Shown piece by piece: positions 9,659-19,019 of a stretch of DNA of 64,000 nt. Position numbers and translations under genes: made by a program. How positions within the stretch are numbered: the stretch's first letter is position 1; each line of letters opens with the position of its first letter. The DNA comes from XYD12-FULL-36-8 sp964391015 (GTDB lineage Bacteria; Bacteroidota; Ignavibacteria; Ignavibacteriales; Ignavibacteriaceae), in the NCBI GenBank assembly GCA_964391015.1, contig CAYMKU010000007.1, positions 1 through 64,000 on the forward strand. The letters are read 5' to 3'. Below the pieces are notes generated by a model. The model ran no database searches. It saw only the letters and a program-made list of their open reading frames with translations, and had not been told where the DNA came from.

Positions 9659-12637
9659 TTATTTGAGCAGTGTCATCTTCTGATTTTGAGTGAAATCGTT
9701 TGCCTGCAAAGAATAAATATATACTCCGCTTGACAAATTGCTTGCATCAAAGTTAAATGTATAATAACCAGCCGGTTTCACTTCATTTACAATAGTTGCT
9801 ATTTCTTGTCCTAAAAGGTTAAAGACTTTCAATTGAACTAATCCTTCTTCCTTAATCTGATACAGAATGGTCGTTACAGGATTAAAAGGATTCGGGAAGT
9901 TTTGTCTTAGAGCATATTCACTTGGCACGGAACCAGTTGAAACTTCGATGACCTCACTCCTTGTGTATTGTCCATTATCATCAATTTGCTTCAACCTATA
10001 GAAATAAGTTCCATAGGTAATACTTTTATCCTGAAAACTGTAATGTTTCGGAGAATTTGAATTACCGCTACCATGAACAAAACCAATTTTTGTCCACTCG
10101 CTTGCATGATTATCTTTACTCATTCGTTCAATATCAAAACCATAATTTCGAACTTCGGTTTCTGTTGTCCAATCCAAATAAACCGAATTGTTTTTGAAAA
10201 CACCAGTAAATGAAGAAAGCTCAATAGGCAATGCATCGTCAATCACGGTTTCCCATAATCCACGGCCATAGGTCCCGGCTCTCAGTCGGTCATTAGGCAT
10301 TGAGGCTCCGTAATAGACATCCAATTCAGAAACAACTACACCCGGCAATCCATTACTGTATGATGCCCAATTATTTGCACCGTCTTTCACATAAACACCT
10401 CTGTCCGTTCCAACAAAAAGCACATCACGATCAGTGGTACGCTTATAATGCACAATACACATTACTGGTAAATTGGGAAGTCCGGTAGAAATATTCGTCC
10501 AGGTAGAACCGCCATTAGTTGATTCATAAACCTTTGAGCCGGAAGAAAAACCACCATAAGTAACCCAAACCTTGTTTGGATCACTATTTTTTACAGCGAT
10601 ATAGGTTACAGCAGTGGATGTTGTGGGTAAAGTAATTGTAGACCAATTTGTCGCTCCCCCATCGGTTGTTTTCCACATATTAGATTGATCTGCAGCATAC
10701 AGCACATTCGTATTTGAAGGAGCAATGGCAAGTGATCTTAACTTTTGAGATGAGCTTAAGACTTGTGAAGCACTTGTCCAAGAATCACCTCTATTTGTAG
10801 TTTTCCAAACCTTATCATAACCTGCAAAAAGTGTTGAGCTATTCGTCGGATCCATTATATATGGAGTAACCCAAGCACCAGTCGGAGGTCCTGGAATATT
10901 ATTGGATATAGTTGTGGGAAATGAAGCACCACCGTTTGTACTTCTATAAATAGTCCCTCTCACATATGTAGCATACATATATTGAGTAGTGGAGTGATCA
11001 ACAATGCACTCCATTCCATCTCCGCCTGTTACATCACTCCAGGAGCCTGAATTGAATAATTTTGAACCATTGTCTTGCAATCCAGTTATAACTGTATTTG
11101 ACGAAGTTTGTGCAACACCTATTCGATAAATTTGATTTATAACCAAACCATTCGATAGATCAGTCCATGAAGTTCCACCATTTGTGGTTTTATAAATACC
11201 TCCATCGTTTCCTTCAAATAAAGTTGTTAAAGTTTGATACGCAAGTGCATGTTTATCTGCATGGACAACAGGAACTCCTGATATATTGTAAGTTGGATGT
11301 GATGTCCAATTATTATTTGCAGTAAAGTTTACTCCACCATCAGTTGATTTCCAAGTAGTGATTCCTCCGATAAAAACTATATTAACATTAGAAGGATCTA
11401 CTGCTATACACCAATCGTAAGAGCCTTGACCACCGGAACCACCGGAACCATCCGTATAATAACCGAGCATCCCAGAAGGAGAACCGGAATTAACAACTGA
11501 AAAACTAACACCACTGTTAGTTGATTTATAAACTCCATACACTCCACCACTGCTGTTTGCAGCAAGCAGGTAAACTATAGAAGAATTATTCGGTGAAACA
11601 GCCAACTCTCCGCGTCTTCCACTTGCAGCAACTGATGAGAATGACCAATTTTCACCGCTATCTGTTGATCTATTCACATAAGTAGAGCTATATGGAAGAC
11701 TTGAGGCGTACATAATCGTGGGATCACCAGGTTTAAATTCCATATCACACCATATATTTGCTGTTTTTAATGTCCACGAAGTTCCACCATTTGTAGTCTT
11801 ATAAATTCCATCAGATGTTGCCGCAAAAAGTATTTGATTGTTGGAAGGATGAATTAATAATTTGTAAACTAATTTTTGTTGATCGGTTGTATAAGATATA
11901 CCTGTGGAGTTCCATGTAGTACCACCATCGGTAGATTTTAAAATACCAATGCTGTTATTATCATTGTTTTGCCCGCCCAAAGACCAAACACTCCCCCCAT
12001 CTCTATCACCGGTTGCAATGTAAATTGTATTTGACACTGCATAATCACTTGGAATAATAATATCGCTAACACCAATCACCGATAAATTATTGTTTAGTAT
12101 TGTCCAGCTTGTTCCGCCGTTTGTTGTTTTCCAAATACCGCCTGATGGACTCCCAACCCAAAGTGTGTTATTGTCAGTTGGATGAAACGCTACACAATTA
12201 ATTCTTCCAAGTCCGGCATAACCGCCAGCAGATAAATTTGTTCCGAGATTGCTCCAATTTTCGCTGTAAGTAGTTTTCTTTAAGCTATTTTGAGATTGTA
12301 AATACTTCTCATATTCGATATCTGAAGTTGTAGTGGGAAATACCCCGGTATTCTGATCTATTCTCTGTTCCCAAAAATATTCCCAGCGTTTATACAATTT
12401 CCAATTTGGAACCTTTGAAGTTTTACCATTCTCTGTAACAAATCCATTTTTGACATTCTTAGATGCCCAATAATCATCCATTGCTTTCTGGATTTGTCGG
12501 AAATTTGAAGTATTTCCAAGATTAATTGGATCAATCGCAGATTGAGGAATGTTTTGAGCAGATAAATAATTGCTCAAAACTATACATATGATGAATAGAG
12601 AACGCAAATTGAAGAAGTTTCTAGTAGCAGTTTTCAT
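9659..12637 (-). CDS. secreted beta-propeller (BNR/VPS10-like) protein with C-terminal sorting domain
   Basis: A 992-aa secreted protein with an N-terminal signal (ending YLSAQ). Some dozen repeats of the Asp-box type TTNGGTSWT or STDGGTTWN run from about residue 150 to 780, typical of sortilin/VPS10-like or YVTN beta-propellers. A fibronectin-like linker (SSFTGVFKNNSVYLDWTTE) near 800-895 leads to a sorting domain with RQNFPNPFNPVTTILY and a final KMTLLK. Such domains direct type IX secretion and surface attachment in this phylum. An AAAGGAGGAAC Shine-Dalgarno precedes the ATG. No catalytic motif is seen; a structural or binding role is inferred. Confidence 0.85.
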   Translation of the reverse strand: MKTATRNFFNLRSLFIICIVLSNYLSAQNIPQSAIDPINLGNTSNFRQIQKAMDDYWASKNVKNGFVTENGKTSKVPNWKLYKRWEYFWEQRIDQNTGVFPTTTSDIEYEKYLQSQNSLKKTTYSENWSNLGTNLSAGGYAGLGRINCVAFHPTDNNTLWVGSPSGGIWKTTNGGTSWTILNNNLSVIGVSDIIIPSDYAVSNTIYIATGDRDGGSVWSLGGQNNDNNSIGILKSTDGGTTWNSTGISYTTDQQKLVYKLLIHPSNNQILFAATSDGIYKTTNGGTSWTLKTANIWCDMEFKPGDPTIMYASSLPYSSTYVNRSTDSGENWSFSSVAASGRRGELAVSPNNSSIVYLLAANSSGGVYGVYKSTNSGVSFSVVNSGSPSGMLGYYTDGSGGSGGQGSYDWCIAVDPSNVNIVFIGGITTWKSTDGGVNFTANNNWTSHPTYNISGVPVVHADKHALAYQTLTTLFEGNDGGIYKTTNGGTSWTDLSNGLVINQIYRIGVAQTSSNTVITGLQDNGSKLFNSGSWSDVTGGDGMECIVDHSTTQYMYATYVRGTIYRSTNGGASFPTTISNNIPGPPTGAWVTPYIMDPTNSSTLFAGYDKVWKTTNRGDSWTSASQVLSSSQKLRSLAIAPSNTNVLYAADQSNMWKTTDGGATNWSTITLPTTSTAVTYIAVKNSDPNKVWVTYGGFSSGSKVYESTNGGSTWTNISTGLPNLPVMCIVHYKRTTDRDVLFVGTDRGVYVKDGANNWASYSNGLPGVVVSELDVYYGASMPNDRLRAGTYGRGLWETVIDDALPIELSSFTGVFKNNSVYLDWTTETEVRNYGFDIERMSKDNHASEWTKIGFVHGSGNSNSPKHYSFQDKSITYGTYFYRLKQIDDNGQYTRSEVIEVSTGSVPSEYALRQNFPNPFNPVTTILYQIKEEGLVQLKVFNLLGQEIATIVNEVKPAGYYTFNFDASNLSSGVYIYSLQANDFTQNQKMTLLK

Positions 12638-12826
12638 TAGTTCCTCCTTTATTACATTAACAGAATATTAATTTATTTTAAATCAAAATAAGTATTGATA
12701 AACTAGTTAGCAAGCGTATATATTAATAATTCTTTATGGTAATGACTTTGAAACGGCGATTATCTGCAATTGATACAAACTCACTTGAAAAAATGAAGTT
12801 GTCTTGTCGAATCATCTTAGTAATAT

Positions 12827-13684
12827 TTAATTACTTGAATTAACTACTCTTAAAACTACAATACCTGTATGTTTTTTAACTGCGGCTAAATATTCCGGTA
12901 GAGGTTTTTCTGAGATTTGTACTTTAGAACCACTCAATGGTGCATGTAAAAAATGAATTCGCCCATCACTTTCTTTAACTGCTATTCCAACATGACCAAT
13001 ATCTAATCCTGGAATATTTGTAGTAATTGCTATCAAGTCTCCGTTTTGGATTTTGCTCTCCATCTGTTCAACTTTTTCTTTTGGAACAAAGTAGTACTGT
13101 CTTTTATTGATTGCTTTCTCTTGCTTTGAAATGGTGGAAATAAAAGCAGGTGTTTCAGTTAAGTGTTTGTACTTATCAGGGTTTTTAGACATAAAGAAAA
13201 CATTAAACTTAATCGGCTCACCACCGATTTCTTTTGTTACATCTTTTACAATCCCCTTGTGAGTGTTATTAAAAATCCAATCAGAGAAATAATGTAGGCG
13301 TGAAGGATACTCATTTAATTTACCATCTCGATAGCGAATAAAAGTAAGTTCTTTTTGATAATCTTCAAAAGAAGTTTTTTGTTTTTTAATGCAGCGGGAT
13401 AATGTTAAAGTGTTTTCTAAAAAAGTTGTGCAATCTAATCCTGTTAGATGAATGACGAGCTGTTCTTCACCTTCTTTCTCAAGCGAGAATGCTTCGTATG
13501 GAGTTTCTAAAAAACTTCTTCCAACTTCAGATATTATTTCACTGATTGGTTTCTCTGATAATTTCTTATCAACTGCCAACTCAAATTTCGAATTGCATAT
13601 TTCTACATCCTTTTCAGTGTAAATCTGAGATAAGATAGAAACCGAAAAACTTAATGCTAAAAGAATAATCCTAAACAATTTCAT
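12827..13684 (-). CDS. DUF1460 amidase-like (NlpC/P60-fold) secreted protein
   Basis: A 285-aa protein with a signal peptide (MKLFRIILLALSFSVSI, cut near LSQ). It matches the DUF1460/N-acetylmuramoyl-L-alanine amidase-like family: the nucleophile Cys sits in LTGLDCTTFLE near residue 80, the Trp/Tyr-rich LHYFSDWIF follows, and the catalytic His lies in DIGHVGIAV near 235. Members cleave peptidoglycan stem peptides or related amides in the periplasm. It follows dnaB after 13 bp but the functions are unrelated. The family is clear; the exact bond cut is unknown. Confidence 0.82.
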   Translation of the reverse strand: MKLFRIILLALSFSVSILSQIYTEKDVEICNSKFELAVDKKLSEKPISEIISEVGRSFLETPYEAFSLEKEGEEQLVIHLTGLDCTTFLENTLTLSRCIKKQKTSFEDYQKELTFIRYRDGKLNEYPSRLHYFSDWIFNNTHKGIVKDVTKEIGGEPIKFNVFFMSKNPDKYKHLTETPAFISTISKQEKAINKRQYYFVPKEKVEQMESKIQNGDLIAITTNIPGLDIGHVGIAVKESDGRIHFLHAPLSGSKVQISEKPLPEYLAAVKKHTGIVVLRVVNSSN

Positions 13685-13697
13685 TTCAAATCCTTTT

Positions 13698-15128
13698 TTA
13701 AAATGGTGGCGCTTCTATTTGTTCTGTTGCTTGTTCAGCTAATTGACGTACATGTGCAAGATTCTCAAATCTAGCATACTCTTTTATAAAGGCAAGCTTT
13801 ACTTCACCTGTAGGACCATTGCGCTGCTTGCTAATAATTATTTCAGAGGCACCTTTACAAGAATCCTGAGTTCCTGGCCAGACCTCAAAGCCGTAAATTT
13901 CAGGCCGGTAAAGGAATAGAACCACATCGGCATCCTGTTCAATAGAACCGGATTCACGGAGATGAGATAACATTGGTCTCTTATCTGATGTTGTTTCAAC
14001 AACTCTATTTAACTGAGATAATGCAATAACCGGAATATTTAATTCCTTTGCCAAGGATTTCAATGAACGGGATATATGAGAAATTTCTCTTTCTCGGCTT
14101 TCAGCATTTGCTGGTCCTTGCATAAGCTGAAGATAATCAATCACAATCATTCCTATGTCACGTTCCGCCTTAAGCCGTCTTGCTTTTGCCCTGATTTCAA
14201 GAACAGATTGTGCTGGAGTATCATCAATGTAAATTGGTGCTTCAATCAGCTTGTGAGCATTTTTACTTAGCTTTTCACCCTCAGCAAGCGGAAGTTTCCC
14301 TGTTCTAACCAGATGAGCGTTAACTCTTGCTTCAGCACAAAGTAAACGTATGATAAGCTGCATCGAAGACATTTCTAAGCTGAAAACTCCAATGGGAATT
14401 TTATGATCAATCGCTGCATTGCGCGCAACTGAAAGTGCGAAGGCAGTTTTTCCCATGCTTGGTCTTGCAGCAACAATCACTAAGTCGGATTTTTGAAATC
14501 CTCCAAGCAAATCATCTAATTCATAAAAGCCGGTAGGAACAGAAAACTTTCTATTTGATTTCGAATGCAATGCTTCAATGTATTCAAATGCTTCACGGAC
14601 TGCCTTATCCATTCCGACATAAGATTTCTTTAGATGCGATTCTGTTATCTCAAATATTTTTCTTTCTGCCTCATCCAGTAAATCGAAAGCATCTTCATTT
14701 CCTGAATAAGCACTACTTGCAATTTCATGTGCGCTGGTAATTAATCCGCGTAAGATTTCCTTCTCTAAAATTATTTTTGCATGATACTGAACATTAGCCG
14801 CTGAAGAAATATTCTGCGACATTTTGCTTAGGTAAACTGCTCCGCCTATTTCTTCTACTTGATCTCTCTTTTTCAATTCTTCATAAACTGTAACAGTATC
14901 AATCGGTTCCCCGGCTTCAAAGAGTGACTGCATTGCTTCAAATATTAAGCGGTGCTCCTTTAGATAAAAGCTTTGCGGAGTTAAAAGCTCAATTGCTTTG
15001 GGTACTGCTTCCTTCTCAATCATCATTGCACCGAGAATTGATGCTTCTATCTCAGGTGCTGCAGGTGGTTTTACATCCACAGGTATAACTTGAGTTGCGG
15101 TAGTATTTGTTTTTTTTGTTTTAGCCAT
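13698..15128 (-). CDS. dnaB: replicative DNA helicase
   Basis: A 476-aa hexameric 5'-3' helicase of the replication fork. The N-terminal primase-interaction domain starts near residue 25 (PEIEASILGAMMI), the RecA-like C-terminal domain begins near 195 with FYELDDLLGGFQKSDL, Walker A is ARPSMGKTAFAL near 220, and Walker B/H4 regions appear as VIDYLQLM and ALSQLNR. The arginine finger region KQRNGPTGEVKL is intact and no intein is present. It lies 172 bp downstream of the deoxyhypusine synthase-like gene on the same strand. Confidence 0.96.
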   Translation of the reverse strand: MAKTKKTNTTATQVIPVDVKPPAAPEIEASILGAMMIEKEAVPKAIELLTPQSFYLKEHRLIFEAMQSLFEAGEPIDTVTVYEELKKRDQVEEIGGAVYLSKMSQNISSAANVQYHAKIILEKEILRGLITSAHEIASSAYSGNEDAFDLLDEAERKIFEITESHLKKSYVGMDKAVREAFEYIEALHSKSNRKFSVPTGFYELDDLLGGFQKSDLVIVAARPSMGKTAFALSVARNAAIDHKIPIGVFSLEMSSMQLIIRLLCAEARVNAHLVRTGKLPLAEGEKLSKNAHKLIEAPIYIDDTPAQSVLEIRAKARRLKAERDIGMIVIDYLQLMQGPANAESREREISHISRSLKSLAKELNIPVIALSQLNRVVETTSDKRPMLSHLRESGSIEQDADVVLFLYRPEIYGFEVWPGTQDSCKGASEIIISKQRNGPTGEVKLAFIKEYARFENLAHVRQLAEQATEQIEAPPF

Positions 15129-15300
15129 TTAGAAGTCAAAATATTTATAATGAAAAATGTGAATGTTTTGGGTAATAAGCAATTAACTGACCTCATCTAT
15201 CGTTCTCTCCTCTTCATAATACTCATACTGACAGAATTAAACCATTCATTCCCCGAAACTTTCCGCTCCTGGTGAAGTGAAAGGATGGCAAAGCAATTTA

Positions 15301-16344
15301 TTAAACTTCCGATGCCACTATCTTATAAATTTTCTGAAACTCTTTTGCTTTTCTTCCTTTCCAAGCACCTTTATGATAAGCGTATCCAGCAACTAATGGC
15401 ATTGCTATGGTTGCTTCGGAGTAAACCATCTGCTCATAAGTTGTAGAGACTTTTCCCCACGAACTTGCTTCTTTCAGAGTTGAACCAGAAAGCGCCCCAT
15501 CACGTTCATCTGCAACCGTAATTTGAATTGCATATTTGTGCATTGGTGCATCTTCAGTTAGAATATCGGCAGCAACTACAATATCTTGAGTAAAGTTTTT
15601 GGGAACACCGCCGCCAATCATGAAGATTCCTGTTTCTTTACATTCAAGTTTAATTTTTGTCAGTTCAAGAAAATCTTTTGCTGAATCAATTGAGACGTGC
15701 TTTTCGGGATTTTCAGTTTGATGAATTACAAATCCGAATCCTGCAGAGCAATCTGAAAAGGCAGGAACAAAAATCGGAACATTCTTTTTGTAGCAGGCAT
15801 AGATTACGGAATCATCAACTTTAGGTCCGCCGTTTTGCTCTAAATATTTTCCGAACTCCCAAAGCAATTCTCTTGAAGAATACGGGCGAGGTTCAAGTGA
15901 GTTAAATATTTTTGCTGTGGTTTCATCACAGATTCTTAATTCATCTTCATCAATGTAAGTATCATAAATTCTGTCAATGTGAAGATCTCTCAATTCATTG
16001 TCATCGCTAAATGGAGTTCCTTTGTAATGCTTGAAACCAAGGGCTTCAAAAAAATCTTGATCAACCATAATTGCTCCAGTAGAAACAATAGCATCAACCA
16101 TGTTGTTCATCACCATATCGTAAACAACTTTCTTTAATCCAGCACTGAACAAGCTGCCTGCTAAGGTGAGAATTACTCCGCAATTTTTATCGTTTAACAT
16201 CATCTCGTAAATTTTTGCAGCACGATTTAAATCTCTTGCAGAAAAAGCCATGTCTTCCATTGCATCAACAAGCTGAACAACGTTGTGTTTTTTAATATCT
16301 ATGTGTTGAATAACTTCCTTCAAATAATTTTTTTTTGCTGCCAT
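15301..16344 (-). CDS. deoxyhypusine synthase family protein
   Basis: A 347-aa cytoplasmic NAD-dependent enzyme of the deoxyhypusine synthase family. Conserved blocks are TLAGSLFSAGL near 60-70, IVSTGAI, FSDCSAGFGF, MIGGGVPKNF and the ADERDGALSGSTL segment, and the lysine that forms the enamine/imine intermediate in the eukaryotic enzyme corresponds to Lys298 in SSWGKVS. Bacteria lack eIF5A, so the substrate is probably a free polyamine, for example homospermidine formation; this is inference. AAAAAAGGAGT precedes the ATG. No polyamine genes adjoin it. Confidence 0.85.
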   Translation of the reverse strand: MAAKKNYLKEVIQHIDIKKHNVVQLVDAMEDMAFSARDLNRAAKIYEMMLNDKNCGVILTLAGSLFSAGLKKVVYDMVMNNMVDAIVSTGAIMVDQDFFEALGFKHYKGTPFSDDNELRDLHIDRIYDTYIDEDELRICDETTAKIFNSLEPRPYSSRELLWEFGKYLEQNGGPKVDDSVIYACYKKNVPIFVPAFSDCSAGFGFVIHQTENPEKHVSIDSAKDFLELTKIKLECKETGIFMIGGGVPKNFTQDIVVAADILTEDAPMHKYAIQITVADERDGALSGSTLKEASSWGKVSTTYEQMVYSEATIAMPLVAGYAYHKGAWKGRKAKEFQKIYKIVASEV

Positions 16345-16388
16345 TGTTTACTCCTTTTTTAATTACTTGTATGCGGTCTTCATAATTT

Positions 16389-16465
16389 TGTCATTCCGAA
16401 CTTGTTTCGGAATCACAAAGAATTAATTCACTTTATGATTATACTGAAATGAATTCAGCATGACA
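16389..16465. repeat. palindromic intergenic repeat with TGTCAT termini
   Basis: A 77-bp element begins TGTCATTCCGAA and ends TTCAGCATGACA, so its ends are inverted copies (TGTCATTCC.GAA against TGTCATGCTGAA). Each end also forms its own hairpin (ATTCCGAA/TTCGGAAT at 16393-16408). This form is reminiscent of small non-coding MITE/REP-like repeats of Bacteroidota-group genomes. Only one copy is seen in this window. Confidence 0.6.
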
Positions 16466-16492
16466 ATTTTGAACTTTTGAGACTTCCTGTTA

Positions 16493-17530
16493 TTAGAAAA
16501 ATATTTTTGCGAATTTAAGTATTCCTTGTTTCCATGGAACGCGATGAGAAATCCCAGATTGATTTTTAAACTCATTAACATGTTCAAGATACCATTTGTA
16601 ATTACGAATCAATGCATCTTGATTTGAAAATTTAGGTTTGTATTCTAAAACCCTTTCTGCTTTTTCTATTGACACAAATGAATCTTTTGAAGCAGTTTCA
16701 TAAACCCACTTGTAAAGCGGTGAAAGCTTTAGTGCTTCTAAAAATCTTAGCGTAAAGATAATCGGTTTTTCGGGCAAGCCAACTATCTTCCTTCCATGAC
16801 CGGCATAATCCAAAACAGCTTGGTAATCTTCACTCATAGTTTTGAATTCTTTAGCACCGATATTGAAAGTATCATTAACAATTTTGGAATCTAAAGTTGC
16901 ACACAAATAAGTTGCTTCACAAAGATCTTCAACATCCAAAAGCTGGTAGCGATTTTTACCATTGCCAATCATAGGAAAACCTTTGCCGTCTCTTGCCCAA
17001 TCGAAGAGAAGATCAAACACACCCAATCTCTCGGGACCAATAAATGATTTCGGACGAAGTATTGGAACACACATACCATCTTTTCTAAACTTCAGGCATT
17101 CTTCTTCGGCAAGGATTTTTGCTTTACCATACGGACCAACTCCATCAAGTTTATCATCTTCCTTCAGTGGATGATGATCGGGTATTCCATACACCGCAGT
17201 TGATGAGATATGAATGAATCTTTTTACATTATGTACTTTCGCAGCATCTAAAAGAATTCTTGTTCCGTCAACATCAGTAGAAAAAATTTCTTCCGGTTTG
17301 TAAAGAGGAAGTGCGGCTGCAGTATGAATAACTATGTCAATTCCTTGCATCACTTCTTTAACTTTATCTTTATCTCGGATATCTCCCACGACATGTTTTA
17401 TTTTGTTATTCATGTCTAGGTAGTTAAATTCTACTAAATCAAGAGAAATAATTTGATGACCTTTTGAGTGTAAATAACGAATTAAGTTTATTCCTAGAAA
17501 ACCAGAACCGCCGGTAACTAAAAAATTCAT
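16493..17530 (-). CDS. NAD-dependent epimerase/dehydratase (extended SDR)
   Basis: A 345-aa extended SDR. It shows the Rossmann GGSGFLGINL at residues 7-16, D31 in LDLVEF favouring NAD, the catalytic YGKAK after VGP near residue 143, and a substrate region GNGKNRYQLLDVEDL. The last motif resembles UDP-glucose 4-epimerase or steroid-dehydrogenase-like members. The substrate cannot be assigned. It is divergent from the 241-aa gene at 17646 with a 115-bp gap between them. Confidence 0.8.
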   Translation of the reverse strand: MNFLVTGGSGFLGINLIRYLHSKGHQIISLDLVEFNYLDMNNKIKHVVGDIRDKDKVKEVMQGIDIVIHTAAALPLYKPEEIFSTDVDGTRILLDAAKVHNVKRFIHISSTAVYGIPDHHPLKEDDKLDGVGPYGKAKILAEEECLKFRKDGMCVPILRPKSFIGPERLGVFDLLFDWARDGKGFPMIGNGKNRYQLLDVEDLCEATYLCATLDSKIVNDTFNIGAKEFKTMSEDYQAVLDYAGHGRKIVGLPEKPIIFTLRFLEALKLSPLYKWVYETASKDSFVSIEKAERVLEYKPKFSNQDALIRNYKWYLEHVNEFKNQSGISHRVPWKQGILKFAKIFF

Positions 17531-17645
17531 TTGGTGAAAAATTCCTTAAAAGACTGAATAAATGATAAATAAAAATTACTAATTTTAGTTTCGGGTTCAA
17601 AGAAAACACGAGTTAGTCAGCATTCAAAAATTTTAACAATCTAAA

Positions 17646-18371
17646 ATGACGGAAGATATTCAAAAGGAGAGAAGTACGGCTTTATCTTTTGCAGCATCAG
17701 CATTTTTCCACTTGCTGTTGTTCGTTATTGCGTACTTTTTTACAAACCTAAACTTGAACAAGATAAATGCTAACTCAGGATACGTACAAGTATTCACAAA
17801 AAAAGAAGATTTGGAAACAATAAACTTTGAAAAGAAATTCGAGAAGGAAATTGAAAGCAAAACAGAATCTCCAAACATAGAAACAGTTAAACCGGAGGAA
17901 CCGACTCCTGATTCTCAGCCGACAATAGCATTAAGCTTTCTCGATCAAGATGCTGATACATCTTCGCTCGAACAAATTTACAGTGAGACTACTTTGAATG
18001 TTTCACTTAAATATCCGGTTGGGTGGACGTTCATTGATCAAAACGTAAATAAGAAATTGGATGGGGTGACTTTTTGGGCAAATGTTTCAAACTATAATCC
18101 TCCGCCGTATGTTCACCTTCAAGTGTGCGATAGAAATTTATTTAACGAAAGTAAGTACAAACACAATCTGCCATTAAGAGATGTCGTTATGTATTTTAAT
18201 GATCCTGAAAATATGGCGAACTACTTCTCTCAAACATTTTATTTCAGAACAGAGACAAATGAAGATTTCAGTCTGAAGTTAACCATTAAAGGCGAGCAAG
18301 CATTTAAATCATTTCAGCCACTCTTTTATGGAATGTTAAAAACCTTTCGTTTCGGGGAATCATTATTCTAA
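17646..18371 (+). CDS. membrane-anchored protein with PsbP-like domain
   Basis: A 241-aa protein, not a recognised enzyme. A single hydrophobic helix at about residues 13-33 follows a short charged N-terminus, as in TonB or FtsN topology. A Glu/Lys/Pro-rich linker spans roughly 45-100. The C-terminal part (about 115-241) starts VSLKYPVGWTFID, the beginning of the PsbP/DUF1795 (DcrB-like) fold. This predicts a periplasmic domain tethered to the inner membrane. It is alone between a divergent gene and the rplM operon. Function unknown. Confidence 0.6.
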   Translation: MTEDIQKERSTALSFAASAFFHLLLFVIAYFFTNLNLNKINANSGYVQVFTKKEDLETINFEKKFEKEIESKTESPNIETVKPEEPTPDSQPTIALSFLDQDADTSSLEQIYSETTLNVSLKYPVGWTFIDQNVNKKLDGVTFWANVSNYNPPPYVHLQVCDRNLFNESKYKHNLPLRDVVMYFNDPENMANYFSQTFYFRTETNEDFSLKLTIKGEQAFKSFQPLFYGMLKTFRFGESLF

Positions 18372-18503
18372 AAAATCATAAGAATTTTAGTTTAGTAGCT
18401 TTTTCTGAAAGGCAATTCAAGAGTATTTTCATCGTTTTTTGTTCGTTTAATTACCTTTCAACTTTTAAAATTAAATATGCAGAATTTTAAGTCAGTTGTT
18501 TTC

Positions 18504-18532
18504 TTGACTTTCAGGGTGATTAGTAATATTTT
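18504..18532 (+). promoter_or_regulatory. putative rplM-rpsI promoter
   Basis: TTGACT (18504-18509), 17 bp, then TATTTT (18527-18532), matching the layout of the rRNA promoter at 451-479. Transcription would start near 18539, some 30 nt before the GTG start of rplM. Assigned from pattern only. Confidence 0.4.
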
Positions 18533-18568
18533 TCAACCCTTTAATTGAAATTTAATTGAGGATTTTTA

Positions 18569-19009
18569 GTGAAAACGCCTAAAATGACAAGGTTTATAAA
18601 ATCAAGCGACGCTGATAAAAAATGGTTTCTTGTTGATGCTCAAGATCAAGTGCTTGGTAGATTAGCAACAAAGGTTGCTAGAATTATAAGAGGAAAAAAC
18701 AAAGCAATTTTTACTCCAAATACTGATACGGGAGATTTTGTTGTTGTCATTAATGCAGAAAAAGTAAAGTTTACTGGCAAACGACAAACTTTAAAAACCT
18801 ATACACATCATTCAGGATATCCTGGTGGGTTAAAAACAAAGTCGCTTTCAGAAGTTATGGCAAGCAAACCTGAATTTGTTGTACATAATGCGGTTCAGGG
18901 AATGCTTCCGAAAAATCGTTTAGGTAAACAATTAATTAAAAAACTTAAAGTGTACTCAGGTAATTCACATCCTCATGCAGCTCAAAAACCTGAAGCAATA
19001 AATTTATAG
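18569..19009 (+). CDS. rplM: 50S ribosomal protein L13
   Basis: A 146-aa ribosomal protein with the L13 landmarks KKWFLVDAQDQVLGRLAT near residues 17-34, TPNTDTGDFVVVINAEKV and VHNAVQGMLPKNRLG. The start is a GTG at 18569 with TTGAGGA upstream; a downstream ATG at 18584 would also leave the conserved core. It is followed after 10 bp by rpsI, the usual bacterial pair. Confidence 0.97.
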   Translation: MKTPKMTRFIKSSDADKKWFLVDAQDQVLGRLATKVARIIRGKNKAIFTPNTDTGDFVVVINAEKVKFTGKRQTLKTYTHHSGYPGGLKTKSLSEVMASKPEFVVHNAVQGMLPKNRLGKQLIKKLKVYSGNSHPHAAQKPEAINL

Positions 19010-19019
19010 CGGAGAATTG

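Noticed and set aside
15080..15230. A 42-codon reading frame on the minus strand between the deoxyhypusine synthase-like gene and dnaB, with a GAGGAG-like site
   Set aside because: It overlaps the dnaB start in another frame, is short and of unremarkable composition, and the GAGGAG is a chance match in a purine-rich stretch.
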